Positions 33,112 to 41,693 of a stretch of 64,000 bases of DNA are shown here, piece after piece (the first letter of the stretch is position 1; the number at the start of each line of letters is the position of its first letter). The translations under genes were made by a program, and so were the position numbers. Under the pieces are notes generated by a model. That model was not told the DNA's origin and did not search any database. It saw only the letters and a list, made by a program, of their open reading frames with translations. The DNA is from JAMXLO01 sp964427005 (GTDB taxonomy: Bacteria; Pseudomonadota; Alphaproteobacteria; Acetobacterales; Acetobacteraceae), in the NCBI GenBank assembly GCA_964427005.1, contig CAYRTL010000004.1:1-64000 (forward strand). The letters are read 5' to 3'.

Positions 33112-36100
33112 TCAGGCGGCGAGAAGCAGCGCACCGTCCCCGGCTGGATAGTGCGCGGTGCAGCCGACATGAACCTCGAGCGTCAGTCCGCCCGCCGCGA
33201 AGGCTGCCAACAGCCGCAGCGGCACCAGCGCCGCGCCGTTGGTCCAGCGGAAACCGCCATCCGCCTCGTAGCCGTGGAAGCCGCTCTCGACATCCAGCAG
33301 CGGCGAGTCCGCGATGATGTCCAGCACCATGCCCGACTGGCGCAGCACTATGCGTTGCACGGCAACACCGAGACGCCGCTGATCCTCGTTGATGCCCAGC
33401 TCCGCGGGAACGCCACTGCGCGAGGCGAGCCGCATCTCCTGGCCCATTGCGGCAAGCTCGAAGCTGTGGATGCCTTGCTCGACCGATGACGGATCGACTC
33501 TCACGCCGTCCACCAGCAGATGCAGATCGGGCTCGGTGGTGAACGCCGTGGCTGGACGAGGTTCGGCCCGGCGCATCAGGCGCTGCCATAGGGCGCTGAC
33601 GACCGGACCATCTGTCACAATGGGCCCGTAAGGCTCCAGCGGTGCTCGCACATCCCAGGCCGGGTTGGCGTTGTGGAACTGCACCCGGTTGCCATCGTCC
33701 CGATAGCTCTCCGCTGGCGCTCCCTCGGCGAGCAGCACTTCATGCGTGTCGAGCTCCAGGTGATATACAGTCACGCTGTGTGCTTCATCATCCCAAAGGA
33801 TGGTGCGATGGTTGATCAGATGTTCGACTGGAACCAGCACGCCATCCAGATAGAGTGAGTGGCCCTTGGTCACTCGCAGGTCTCTGCGCGGCACGCCATC
33901 AGCCAGCGCACCCGCGCGCACGATCACCGGCGTCGCATCTGTGCGGCGACCGATCGGCAACAGGCTATGACCCGTGCCGATCCAACGAATCGGCAGCCAT
34001 CGCCCATCGATGGTCAGGACCGAGTCGCCGATGGCGAGACGTTCGATAGCGACCTCACCATGCGGCGTGGCGATTCGTGTGCCAGCACAGAAGCACAGAG
34101 TGGCTACGGAACTCGTGGATGCGGAGCTACTGGCGACACCATCGTTCACCACCCATGAAATCGAACGGCTGGTGTCAGTGCCGCCGGCGGTCGGATCTCC
34201 GCTGTTGCTGAAGGTGACGGAGCGCAGAACAGTCTGGTAATCGATGAGTGTGTCGGTGCCGGTAAGAGTCAGGACGCCGGTCGTGCTGTTATAGAGTGGG
34301 GTGATCGCGGTCCCGGTGGCATCTGTCGCAAGTACGTCGCTGCTGAGAAAGCCGCCGATGCTGACTGTCGCGCTGGTCAGCGTGGGACTGTCCGGATCAC
34401 TGACCACGACGCCAGAATCAAGCACCACCGGAGAGCCACTCTCGGGATAGGTCGCTGTGCCACTGGCGGTGATGGTCGGCGCGGCATGATTGATGTTCAG
34501 CGTGCTGCTCGCGCTCGGACTGACGACGGTGCCGTCGTTCACTATCCAGGAGATCGTACGGCTCTTGTCGGCGCCGCCATTGGTGGGATCCTGCCCTGGC
34601 GAGAAGCTGTAGGTGATGGACTGCAGCGCTGCCTGGTAGTTCGCAAAGCTGGACGAACCGGTGAGCGTCAGCGTGCCGCTGTTGAAGCTTCCGGTAATGC
34701 CGTTCTGACTATTGAAGTTCAGCGTATCGCCGTTCAGGAAATTGCCTACGGTGACCGTCGCACTCGTGAAGTTGGAACCGACAGAGTCGCCGGTGATGAG
34801 ACTGCCATCAAGAACGACAGGAGAGCCGCCTCCTGTGAATGTCACTGTCGATCCAGCTGTTATAAAGGCGGCGTGTATATTGACCGTAGTTGTCGGGGTG
34901 GTACTGCTGACGATGCCGTCGCTTAGGGTCCAACTGATCGTGCGGGTGTTGTCTGTGCCGTTTTGTGTTGGATTGGTATTGGTGGTGTTGTACTTGACCG
35001 AGTCGAGCACGGCCTGAAAGTTGGCCAGCGTATCGCCACCCGCGGCGCCTATTCCGGTCAGGGTGAGCGTTCCGCTGGAAAAGCTGGAGGAGATATTCGT
35101 GCCGGCGGTGGTCGCGGTCAGCGTATCGCCGGCGAGGAAACCGCCAGAGACCACCACTGTCGCGGTCTTGAGATTCTGGCCGTCCTGGTTGGCGACCGAT
35201 GCACTTGGCGCCAGTGTGATCGAGGCGCCACCTTGCGTGTAGGTGACGATGCCGCTCGCGGAGATCGTGGGTGTGGAAAGCAGGACCAGGTTATGTGCGT
35301 TGTCATTCAACGCCGCAGTGGACGTCTCGGCCTGCGTAATATCGAAGACCTGAGTTAGCGTTGCCGCAGTATTGGTGTTCGTCAGACTGCCCGCAAGGAT
35401 TGCCGCCGCTTGACCGCCGGCGAACGGGGTTTGACCCGCAACAAAGAAAACACCGTTTGCCGGATCGATGGCGATATCCTTCGGCACGTTGGCCGTACTG
35501 CCGCTGTAAAGCGTACCGATTGCGCCGATGTGCGAGATGCTCGCGCCGTTCCCGATCCCCGAGACGGTAAAGCCGACGTCGAAGATGCCGTTATCCGCGA
35601 CAGTCGTGCCATTCCGCGTGGTGAAATAGGCGGTGTGGGTGTTTGGATCGACGGCAACACCGCCGGGAAACGCCGAGCTGGTCGAGATACTCGCCACGGT
35701 CTGTATATTGCCGCCAGTACTGAAATTGGCAGCATCAAGCACGACCCCGAGTTCGGTGAAGGAGGCATCCAGATTGAATGCCGTGAAGAAAATCAGATTG
35801 TCCTTGGTGTCTATCGCGATATTTTCTGCCGACAGGCCACTGCCAGTGGAGACCAGCGGGATTGCGGCGCCGCCCGTGACACTGATCTTGAATATGCCCG
35901 TCTGGTTGGTGACGTACGTACCGGCACCGTAGTCGAAGGTGTTTTGCACAAAATAGAGTTGCCCGTTCGGCTGGTCGAGCGCAGTGCCAAGGATGACGCC
36001 ATTGACGCTCGCGTTATGCGGCGCGTCGTAGAACTTCGTGAGCGTCTGGTCCGGGCCGCTCGGGTTGGTTACTCCACGGAACAGCCCGTAGTAGCTATGG

Positions 36101-36903
36101 CCGTTAACCCCTTTTGTATTGCTGTTCGCGATGAAGAATTCGTTGAGCGGCGCGTCGACGGCAATACCGTTCACCAGGTCGATGGCGTTGTTATTGGCAT
36201 TGCCGTCCGAGAGATCGACCGGATTGCTCGCGGCATTGGTCCCGTTGACGCTGATTTGCTGGACTCGATTGCCAGCATTCTGGGGACTGCCACTCTGGCC
36301 ATTCTGCACGGTGAAGAAGAGCTGATCGCTGCTCAGCGCAAGCTCGTTGGTGAAGTTGTTGATCGCCGCGGCGGTGAACGGATTGCCGGCGTCGACCGTA
36401 CCAATATCGACGTTCAGGTTCCAACTCCCGCCGTCCGCAGCGGAACCCACCAGATGCGAAGAGGCGGCGATGTTGGCGCCACCAGTGGCCTGCGAGAGTT
36501 GCTGCAGGAAGGCCACGCCCGCCGGGTCTTGTGCAACGTCGCAACCATATAACTGGATGTCACCGCCGGGCTGCAGCGCATTGCCGATCTGCGCAAGCTG
36601 CGAGGAATATCCGGCCATCGTCGCCGAACTGAGCAGCGCGCTGCCGAGTTGGATCAGGCCATCCGCGCCATGCGCGACGATATCGATGGCCGCCGCGTTC
36701 TGAACGTCATGGCTCGTCAGCCAATCGGCGATCTGCTGCACGCCGTCGCTGCCGGGATCCAGTACCACCGCGGTGACACCCGGATTGACTCCCTGCGCGA
36801 GCGCCTGTGCATCCGGAATCGAGCCATCAATGAAAACAAACTGTGCGCCGGCTGAGAGGCCGTCCGGCAGCAACGTCCCATTCTCCTGGTTGTTGCCCTT
36901 CAT
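33112..36903 (-). CDS. Giant DUF4347 / propeller / tandem-repeat / Hint-domain protein
   Basis: 1263 residues in four parts. Residues ~20-170: DUF4347 ('QFVFIDGSIPDAQALAQGV...IDIVAHGADG...IQLYGCDVAQDPAG'). Residues ~180-540: propeller-like repeats ('IAIDTKDNLIFFTAFN', 'VAVDPNTHTAYFTTRNG'). Residues ~546-930: three tandem beta repeats of about 130 residues, each starting like 'ITASGTATYPESGSPVVLD' and ending 'RTISWVVNDG'. Residues ~934-1100: a Hint_2 (hedgehog/intein-like) domain starting 'CFCAGTRIATPHGEVAIERL', with TKGHSLYLDG and VYHLELDTHEVLL, then a ~160-residue tail. DUF4347 proteins are large, secreted, repeat-rich surface proteins; Hint domains can self-cleave. No classical signal peptide. 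AGGAGAAGG precedes the ATG. Divergent from the tail-collar genes. Confidence 0.85.
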   Translation of the reverse strand: MKGNNQENGTLLPDGLSAGAQFVFIDGSIPDAQALAQGVNPGVTAVVLDPGSDGVQQIADWLTSHDVQNAAAIDIVAHGADGLIQLGSALLSSATMAGYSSQLAQIGNALQPGGDIQLYGCDVAQDPAGVAFLQQLSQATGGANIAASSHLVGSAADGGSWNLNVDIGTVDAGNPFTAAAINNFTNELALSSDQLFFTVQNGQSGSPQNAGNRVQQISVNGTNAASNPVDLSDGNANNNAIDLVNGIAVDAPLNEFFIANSNTKGVNGHSYYGLFRGVTNPSGPDQTLTKFYDAPHNASVNGVILGTALDQPNGQLYFVQNTFDYGAGTYVTNQTGIFKISVTGGAAIPLVSTGSGLSAENIAIDTKDNLIFFTAFNLDASFTELGVVLDAANFSTGGNIQTVASISTSSAFPGGVAVDPNTHTAYFTTRNGTTVADNGIFDVGFTVSGIGNGASISHIGAIGTLYSGSTANVPKDIAIDPANGVFFVAGQTPFAGGQAAAILAGSLTNTNTAATLTQVFDITQAETSTAALNDNAHNLVLLSTPTISASGIVTYTQGGASITLAPSASVANQDGQNLKTATVVVSGGFLAGDTLTATTAGTNISSSFSSGTLTLTGIGAAGGDTLANFQAVLDSVKYNTTNTNPTQNGTDNTRTISWTLSDGIVSSTTPTTTVNIHAAFITAGSTVTFTGGGSPVVLDGSLITGDSVGSNFTSATVTVGNFLNGDTLNFNSQNGITGSFNSGTLTLTGSSSFANYQAALQSITYSFSPGQDPTNGGADKSRTISWIVNDGTVVSPSASSTLNINHAAPTITASGTATYPESGSPVVLDSGVVVSDPDSPTLTSATVSIGGFLSSDVLATDATGTAITPLYNSTTGVLTLTGTDTLIDYQTVLRSVTFSNSGDPTAGGTDTSRSISWVVNDGVASSSASTSSVATLCFCAGTRIATPHGEVAIERLAIGDSVLTIDGRWLPIRWIGTGHSLLPIGRRTDATPVIVRAGALADGVPRRDLRVTKGHSLYLDGVLVPVEHLINHRTILWDDEAHSVTVYHLELDTHEVLLAEGAPAESYRDDGNRVQFHNANPAWDVRAPLEPYGPIVTDGPVVSALWQRLMRRAEPRPATAFTTEPDLHLLVDGVRVDPSSVEQGIHSFELAAMGQEMRLASRSGVPAELGINEDQRRLGVAVQRIVLRQSGMVLDIIADSPLLDVESGFHGYEADGGFRWTNGAALVPLRLLAAFAAGGLTLEVHVGCTAHYPAGDGALLLAA

Positions 36904-36952
36904 GGGTGACCTTCTCCTCCGGCTTCGTCATCCCGCCATCGGCGACGGGAAA

Positions 36953-36967
36953 TTTACGCACCATTAA
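36953..36967. promoter_or_regulatory. CtrA-like box between Hint-protein and tail-collar genes
   Basis: TTTA-N7-TTAA (36953-36956 and 36964-36967), followed by C, is one mismatch from the alphaproteobacterial CtrA consensus TTAA-N7-TTAA. It lies 50 bases from the Hint-protein start and 117 from the first collar gene, in an AT-richer patch of the divergent region 36904-37083. A chance match cannot be excluded. Confidence 0.35.
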
Positions 36968-37083
36968 CGATTTTCGTGGCCCACCCGGTCGAGGCGTTCT
37001 GCTAGCACAACTTGCTTTTCTGGTGTTGATCAATTTGGACCGGACAGGCAATAGTACGCCTGGAACCGCTTCTGGAGACTCGT

Positions 37084-37611
37084 ATGGCTCAGCCCTTCGT
37101 CGGCCAGATCATCGCGGTCGGATTCAATTTTGCACCGCAAGGTTGGTTACTCTGTGACGGCTCGGTGGTACCCATCGCCCAGTACGATGCGTTGTACAAC
37201 CTGATCGGCACTACGTACGGGGGCGACGGACAGAGCACTTTCGCTCTGCCCGACCTGCGCGGGCGTGCACCGCTGCACCAGGGCCAAGCGCAGAACCGGC
37301 CGCCTTACCTGCTTGGGCAGCCCGTCGGCAGCGAGCAGGTGACGCTCCAGTCGAGCCAGGTAGGTGGCCATTCCCATGTCCTGCGAGCATCTACGGAAGT
37401 AGGGACGACCAACACTCCCTCATCTTCGCAGGTGCTGGCACAGAACTCCGCGACCAACGTTTCCATGTATGGGACGGTCGCGCCAAACACATCGCTACTC
37501 GCAACCTCAATCTCAACTTCCCAAGGAAGCAATCAGCGGCATGAGAACCGGCAGCCTTACCAGGTGGTCAATTACATCATCGCCTGGGCCGGTATTTATC
37601 CGTCGCAGTAA
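37084..37611 (+). CDS. Phage tail-collar / microcystin-dependent-protein-like, copy 1
   Basis: 175 residues. N-terminal tail-collar domain (residues 1-60: 'PFVGQIIAVGFNFAPQGWLLCDGSVVPIAQYDALYNLIGTTYGGDGQSTFALPDLRGR') and a beta-rich C-terminal domain ending 'PYQVVNYIIAWAGIYPSQ'. The family includes T4 short-tail-fibre collar domains and bacterial Mdp proteins. No signal peptide and no other phage genes nearby. The ATG at 37084 is the first of three tandem collar genes on this strand, divergent from the giant Hint protein. Role unknown; likely surface-exposed oligomers. Confidence 0.88.
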   Translation: MAQPFVGQIIAVGFNFAPQGWLLCDGSVVPIAQYDALYNLIGTTYGGDGQSTFALPDLRGRAPLHQGQAQNRPPYLLGQPVGSEQVTLQSSQVGGHSHVLRASTEVGTTNTPSSSQVLAQNSATNVSMYGTVAPNTSLLATSISTSQGSNQRHENRQPYQVVNYIIAWAGIYPSQ

Positions 37612-37625
37612 AGACCGGGGGTAGC

Positions 37626-37725
37626 NNNNNNNNNNNNNNNNNNNNNNNNNNNNNNNNNNNNNNNNNNNNNNNNNNNNNNNNNNNNNNNNNNNNNNNNNNN
37701 NNNNNNNNNNNNNNNNNNNNNNNNN
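37626..37725. other. Assembly gap (100 N) within tail-collar cluster
   Basis: 100 N placeholder between collar copy 1 and the 3' half of copy 2. About 300 bases of copy 2 are missing. Near-identical paralogues probably collapsed the assembly here. Confidence 0.95.
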
Positions 37726-37726
37726 G

Positions 37727-37987
37727 CACAGTCATTCGCTGAATGCCACCACGACCCTCGGCACCACCAACACGCCCGGCTCGACCACAGTGCTGGCACA
37801 GCCGGCGGCCGGACAGCCAGCGCATAGAGCCAAAGGCGAGATCTACAGCACAGGCACCGTCGATTCGAAGCTGGCGTCAAGCTCGATCATCCCAAGCGGT
37901 GGCGGAGCTTCACACAACAACGTCCAGCCCTCATTGGCACTCAATTACTGCATCGCGGTGCAGGGCATCTTCCCGTCGCGCCAGTAG
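37727..37987 (+). CDS. Tail-collar protein copy 2, 5' end lost in gap
   Basis: Only the C-terminal 86 residues are present: 'HSHSLNATTTLGTTNTPGS...' aligns with 'HSHVLRASTEVGTTNTPSS' of copy 1, and the end 'LALNYCIAVQGIFPSRQ' matches copies 1 and 3. The N-terminal collar domain should lie in the gap. Copy 3 follows 12 bases after its stop. Nothing suggests the gene itself is broken. Confidence 0.8.
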   Translation, partial: HSHSLNATTTLGTTNTPGSTTVLAQPAAGQPAHRAKGEIYSTGTVDSKLASSSIIPSGGGASHNNVQPSLALNYCIAVQGIFPSRQ

Positions 37988-37999
37988 GAGCAAGCGGTC

Positions 38000-38554
38000 A
38001 TGTCCGAGCCGTTTATTGGCCAGATCGAAATCTTCAGCTTCGGCTTCGCTCCTCGCGGCTGGGCGCAATGCAATGGGCAACTCATGCCCATCGCTCAGAA
38101 CCAGGCGCTATTCGCGCTTCTCGGCACCGCCTTTGGCGGTGATGGCATCCGGACTTTCGCCCTGCCCAACCTGCAAGGGCGCATCCCAATGGGCCAGGGC
38201 AACGGTCCGGGGCGCACGCCGCGTTCCTTGGGCCAGTTGGCCGGTGAGGACAACCACACACTTTCGGCCAATGAGACGCCGCCTCATACGCACGATGTCG
38301 CGGTGATCAGCAATGTGGGCACCGCGACCAACACTCAGATACCAGGACCGACCGTTGCGCTGGCAAAGACCGCGGGTGTGGACACCTCGAACAATCCGAT
38401 TACGTTGAACGTTTATGGCGGGACTCAGCCCAACGTGTCACTCGCCCCCAGTGCGATTGGCAATGCTGGCGGGCAGCCTCACTCCAACATGATGCCCTCG
38501 CTTGGCGTGAACTTCTGCATCGCGCTGCAGGGTATTTTCCCGTCGCGCAACTGA
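38000..38554 (+). CDS. Tail-collar protein copy 3
   Basis: 184 residues, with the same layout as copy 1: collar domain 'PFIGQIEIFSFGFAPRGWAQCNGQLMPIAQNQALFALLGTAFGGDGIRTFALPNLQGR' (residues 4-61) and a variable glycine/threonine-rich C-terminal domain ending 'GVNFCIALQGIFPSRN'. The ATG at 38000 follows GGAG 11 bases upstream. The three copies share the ends but differ in the middle, as expected for surface proteins under diversifying selection (inference). Convergent with the DUF6916 gene, six bases away. Confidence 0.88.
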   Translation: MSEPFIGQIEIFSFGFAPRGWAQCNGQLMPIAQNQALFALLGTAFGGDGIRTFALPNLQGRIPMGQGNGPGRTPRSLGQLAGEDNHTLSANETPPHTHDVAVISNVGTATNTQIPGPTVALAKTAGVDTSNNPITLNVYGGTQPNVSLAPSAIGNAGGQPHSNMMPSLGVNFCIALQGIFPSRN

Positions 38555-38560
38555 GCGCAC

Positions 38561-38854
38561 TCAGTTGAATACCGCCTGATACTCCTGCCGGCCAGGTGCG
38601 GGCGTGTGTATCGGCATGATGTAGAATTGGAAACTTGGCCCGCCTTCGGGCGTCGCCGTCCGCATGCCCTCTGGCAGAATATCTTCGCGCGGCCCAACAA
38701 AGATCAGCGTGAATGGTGGACGCGGGCTATCCGGTGTTGTGGCATGCTGTGGCGTTTCGATCCGCACCAGCCGGAGGGTTCCGTGCCAGTCGTCGAAGCG
38801 GAACGATTTGTCAACATGCGGAGTAAAATCCTCGTGCCGCAAGATCCTGGTCAT
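38561..38854 (-). CDS. DUF6916-like small protein
   Basis: 97 residues starting MTRILRHEDFTPHVDKSF. The sequence 'FTPHVDKSFRFDDW...LRLVRIE...PFTLIFVGPREDILPEGMRT...FQFYIMPIHTPAPGRQEYQAVFN' has the pattern of DUF6916, small beta-rich proteins that I recall being encoded beside tail-collar genes. The ATG at 38852-38854 is the family start; the open frame to 39019 runs through a palindromic repeat. Probably a partner, chaperone or capping subunit of the collar proteins (inference). Confidence 0.7.
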   Translation of the reverse strand: MTRILRHEDFTPHVDKSFRFDDWHGTLRLVRIETPQHATTPDSPRPPFTLIFVGPREDILPEGMRTATPEGGPSFQFYIMPIHTPAPGRQEYQAVFN

Positions 38855-38898
38855 CGGGCTGTATCTACGCTGATTGCCAAGGCGATCGTTGTACCACG

Positions 38899-38960
38899 TC
38901 ATGGCCGGGCTTGTCCCGGCCATCCGTTGCCGCACCGTACCGCTACGGATGGCCGGCCAT
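38899..38960. repeat. ATGGCCGGGC-type double palindrome
   Basis: A hairpin with arms ATGGCCGGG (38901-38909) and its complement (38915-38923) is followed by a perfect 12-bp palindrome ATGGCCGGCCAT at 38949-38960; CCATCCG and CGGATGG flanks also pair with each other. The second element includes the GNAT gene's ATG (38959). One of at least five related intergenic palindromes in the window. Confidence 0.75.
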
Positions 38961-39492
38961 GACGAATGCACTGCCCGAAGGGATCGCCCTCCGGCCGGAA
39001 CAGCCACGGGACGAGGCATTCCTGTTCGCGCTGTTCCGCGACACGGCGCTGCGCGAACTGGCGCTGATGCCGGTCGATGATCCCATCAAAGAGTCACTGG
39101 TGCGAATGCAGTTCGCCTCTCAGACCACCACCTATCGTCAGCAGTTTCGCGACGCCCATTTCGACATCGTCGAACGCAACGGCGTGCCGATCGGGCGCAT
39201 CGTGGTCGATGACGGCCAGGATGCCGGCTGCATCGTCGACTTCGCGCTGGTGCCAAAAACGCGCTCCAAGGGCTTGGGGACCGCCATCCTCGCCGCGGTC
39301 ATGCAGCGCTTCGTGCGAATGCAGCGGCGCGTGCTGTGCAAGGTGCTGATCAACAATGAACCGTCGTTGCGCATGTGCCAGCGCATCGGCTTCCGGCAGA
39401 TCGAGATCATCCCGCCATTCCTGCAACTGGAATGGCGGCCGCCGGAGATCAGCTCAGATAGCGCGTCGTCAGATGCGCCTCGAAATGCTTAG
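38959..39492 (+). CDS. GNAT-family N-acetyltransferase of the tail-collar locus
   Basis: 177 residues. The acetyl-CoA-binding block is 'DFALVPKTRSKGLGTAILAAVMQRF' (Q/R-x-x-G-x-G/A type) near residues 96-120, then 'LINNEPSLRMCQRIGFRQIE'. The ATG at 38959 lies within a palindrome; an in-frame ATG at 38911 would start inside the upstream repeat. The target of acetylation is unknown. It is divergent from the DUF6916 gene, and its last 44 bases overlap the 3' end of the M32 peptidase gene. Its position suggests it belongs to the same accessory set. Confidence 0.8.
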   Translation: MTNALPEGIALRPEQPRDEAFLFALFRDTALRELALMPVDDPIKESLVRMQFASQTTTYRQQFRDAHFDIVERNGVPIGRIVVDDGQDAGCIVDFALVPKTRSKGLGTAILAAVMQRFVRMQRRVLCKVLINNEPSLRMCQRIGFRQIEIIPPFLQLEWRPPEISSDSASSDAPRNA

Positions 39493-40936
39493 GGTTGAGC
39501 GGTTCTCCCGTTGCTGCCTGTAATAGCGGGTTGAACTCCAGCAGGCTGCCCTGGCCGTGAACCTTGGCGCGAAGCCAGCCCAGCAGCGGCGAGATGTCGC
39601 CACGGCCCAGTGCGGAATCCAGGTCCGCCACGTCGCGACGGGCCGCTGCCATCAGTTGCGCCGCCGCCATCGCACCCAGCGTGTAGCTGGGGAAATAGCC
39701 GAACGCGCCGTCGTACCAGTGGATGTCCTGCAGGCAGCCACGCGCATCGTCCGGCGGCACCATGCCAAGCAGCTCCTTGAAGCCCTCGTTCCAGGCAGCA
39801 GGCAATTCGGCGACTGAGAGCGTGCCGGCAACCAGCGCCTGTTCGAGGCGGAAGCGCAGGATGACATGTGCCGGATAGGTCATCTCATCGGCATCCACGC
39901 GGATGAACCCGCGCTCCACGCGCCGCCACAGCCTCGCGAGGTTCTCGCTCCGATACGGCGCTGGATCGCCATCGAACTTCGCGTGCAGCTCCGGCCCCAG
40001 CCAGCTCAGGAAAGCATCCGAACGGCAGGCCTGCATCTCGACAATGAGTGATTGGCTTTCATGCGCCGCCATTCCGGCTGCCTCGCCGACTGGCTGGCGC
40101 GCCCAGGCCGACGGCAGTCCCCGCTCGTATAACGCGTGGCCGGTCTCGTGCACCACGGCGAGCACCGCCTGGGTGAAGTCGCTTTCCTCATAGCGGGACG
40201 TGATCCGCACATCGCTCGGCGTACCGCCCGAAAACGGGTGCGCCGAGCGGTCCAGCCGTGCGTGGGCGAAGTCGAGACCCAGTCGTTCAGAGAGTCCGCG
40301 GCACAGCGCCTCCTGTACCGGAATGGGAAACGGGCCTTGGGGCCGTATCGGCCGCGGTCTCCGCGCCTGACGCTCTTCGGCTTGCGGTAGAGCCTGGCGC
40401 AGGAATCTTTCATACTCGGCGAACACCGGAGCGATGTCGTCCGTGCGCATGCCGCGCTGATAGCCGTCCATCAAAGCGTCATAGGGTGTCAGCCCAAGCG
40501 CTGGCGCCAATACCGCCGCCGCTTCCCGCGTGAGGCTGACCACCCGTTCCAGGTGCGGCCGCACCATTGCGAAATCGGAGTGACGCCGCGCTTCACGCCA
40601 CACCTTCTCGCACGCCGAATTCGCGCGCGCCTGCGCCTCGACCAGTTCCGGTGGCATGGCAGTCGCGCGTGTATAGGCATGGCGCATCAGTCGCAGGTTG
40701 GCGGCGCGCCAGGGATCCGGATCCGGCACTGCCTCGGCGGCAACGAGATCATCGCCGACGGCAGGAGCGACCAGCAGCGAATGCGACATGCCCGCGAGCA
40801 CGGCGAGCTGGTCTCCACGTGCGGGGCCTCCACCCGGGGGCATCATCGCTGCCGCGTCCCAGCTCAGCACCGAGGCCGCCTCGCCTATCGTCGCGATGCG
40901 CGCGAAGCGGGCAGCGAGCCTGTCATATGCGGTCAT
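39449..40936 (-). CDS. M32-family metallocarboxypeptidase (Taq type)
   Basis: 495 residues, full family length. The zinc site HExxH appears as 'VVHETGHALYERGLP' near residue 265, followed by 'GEAAGMAAHESQSLIVEMQ' (third ligand Glu) and the M32 signature 'FLSWLGPEL', with 'YPAHVILRFRLEQAL' further on. Removes C-terminal residues from peptides in the cytoplasm. The ATG is at 40936; the stop is 44 bases inside the convergent GNAT gene. Not obviously linked to its neighbours. Confidence 0.95.
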   Translation of the reverse strand: MTAYDRLAARFARIATIGEAASVLSWDAAAMMPPGGGPARGDQLAVLAGMSHSLLVAPAVGDDLVAAEAVPDPDPWRAANLRLMRHAYTRATAMPPELVEAQARANSACEKVWREARRHSDFAMVRPHLERVVSLTREAAAVLAPALGLTPYDALMDGYQRGMRTDDIAPVFAEYERFLRQALPQAEERQARRPRPIRPQGPFPIPVQEALCRGLSERLGLDFAHARLDRSAHPFSGGTPSDVRITSRYEESDFTQAVLAVVHETGHALYERGLPSAWARQPVGEAAGMAAHESQSLIVEMQACRSDAFLSWLGPELHAKFDGDPAPYRSENLARLWRRVERGFIRVDADEMTYPAHVILRFRLEQALVAGTLSVAELPAAWNEGFKELLGMVPPDDARGCLQDIHWYDGAFGYFPSYTLGAMAAAQLMAAARRDVADLDSALGRGDISPLLGWLRAKVHGQGSLLEFNPLLQAATGEPLNPKHFEAHLTTRYLS

Positions 40937-41000
40937 TCAGTCAGCACCTCTGTATACAGGCGGGAAGATTAATCAGCCGGACGAAGGCGAGCCACCCGGC

Positions 41001-41693
41001 TTACGTCTTCACCACATTCCTCGCCCAGAGTCCGAAGATCACTGTCAGCGCGACCGCAAGACCGTACCAGGTAATCGCGTATGACAAATGGTTGTTCGGC
41101 GGGCGGGGCAGGTGCTTGGCGGGATCCGGATAGCGCTCAGGCGGCGTCGGACCTAACGCGACCAGCACGTATGGCGCCACATCATGCAGGCCGAGCGCCC
41201 GACCGATCGCGGCGGGATCGAGGGTATAGAACTGCCGCGTTGCCGGATTGTCCGGGGCGCTGAACATGCCGCCTGATTCGCCTGGCCGGACGTAGCCTTC
41301 TACCGTCACATCGCCGTCATTCCGCGCAATCGGACGCGGGCGCTTGTCGGGCACCCAGCCGCGATCCACCAGGATCGCATCGCCCTCATCGCGCTCGAGG
41401 GGCACAATCAGCTGCGTGCCGAGTTGCGCGCCTGCGGGCGTGTCGCGAACCTCGGCACCGTAAGAAGCGGACAGTTCGTCATGCAGATGCCCGCTCACCT
41501 GCACCTTGCTGTAAGGGTCGGGTGAGTCGGTGAGCGGCACGGGGGGCGCCGCCTCGGCTCGCGCGATTTCGGCAAGAACATCGCGCTTCCAGTGCAGACG
41601 GCGGACCTGCCAAGTGCCGAGGCTCAGCAACACTGTCAGCATTACCGCCGCCATCAGTCCAGGCCACAGGAGGGGGCGCAGCTTTCGGATCAC
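41001..41693 (-). CDS. SURF1-family cytochrome oxidase biogenesis protein
   Basis: 230 residues with the SURF1 layout: one membrane helix near 12-30 (LLWPGLMAAVMLTVLLSLGTWQ), a periplasmic domain with 'GTWQVRRLHWKRDVLAEI' and 'VLVDRGWVPDKRP', and a second helix near 203-225 (HLSYAITWYGLAVALTVIFG). It helps insert heme a into subunit I. The start is GTG at 41691-41693, overlapping the DUF983 stop as GTGA. Last gene of the cox operon. Confidence 0.92.
   Translation of the reverse strand: MIRKLRPLLWPGLMAAVMLTVLLSLGTWQVRRLHWKRDVLAEIARAEAAPPVPLTDSPDPYSKVQVSGHLHDELSASYGAEVRDTPAGAQLGTQLIVPLERDEGDAILVDRGWVPDKRPRPIARNDGDVTVEGYVRPGESGGMFSAPDNPATRQFYTLDPAAIGRALGLHDVAPYVLVALGPTPPERYPDPAKHLPRPPNNHLSYAITWYGLAVALTVIFGLWARNVVKT

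Noticed and set aside
35410..36552. A 380-codon plus-strand frame inside the giant Hint-protein gene
   Set aside because: The minus-strand product has DUF4347 and repeats; this frame has no pattern of its own.
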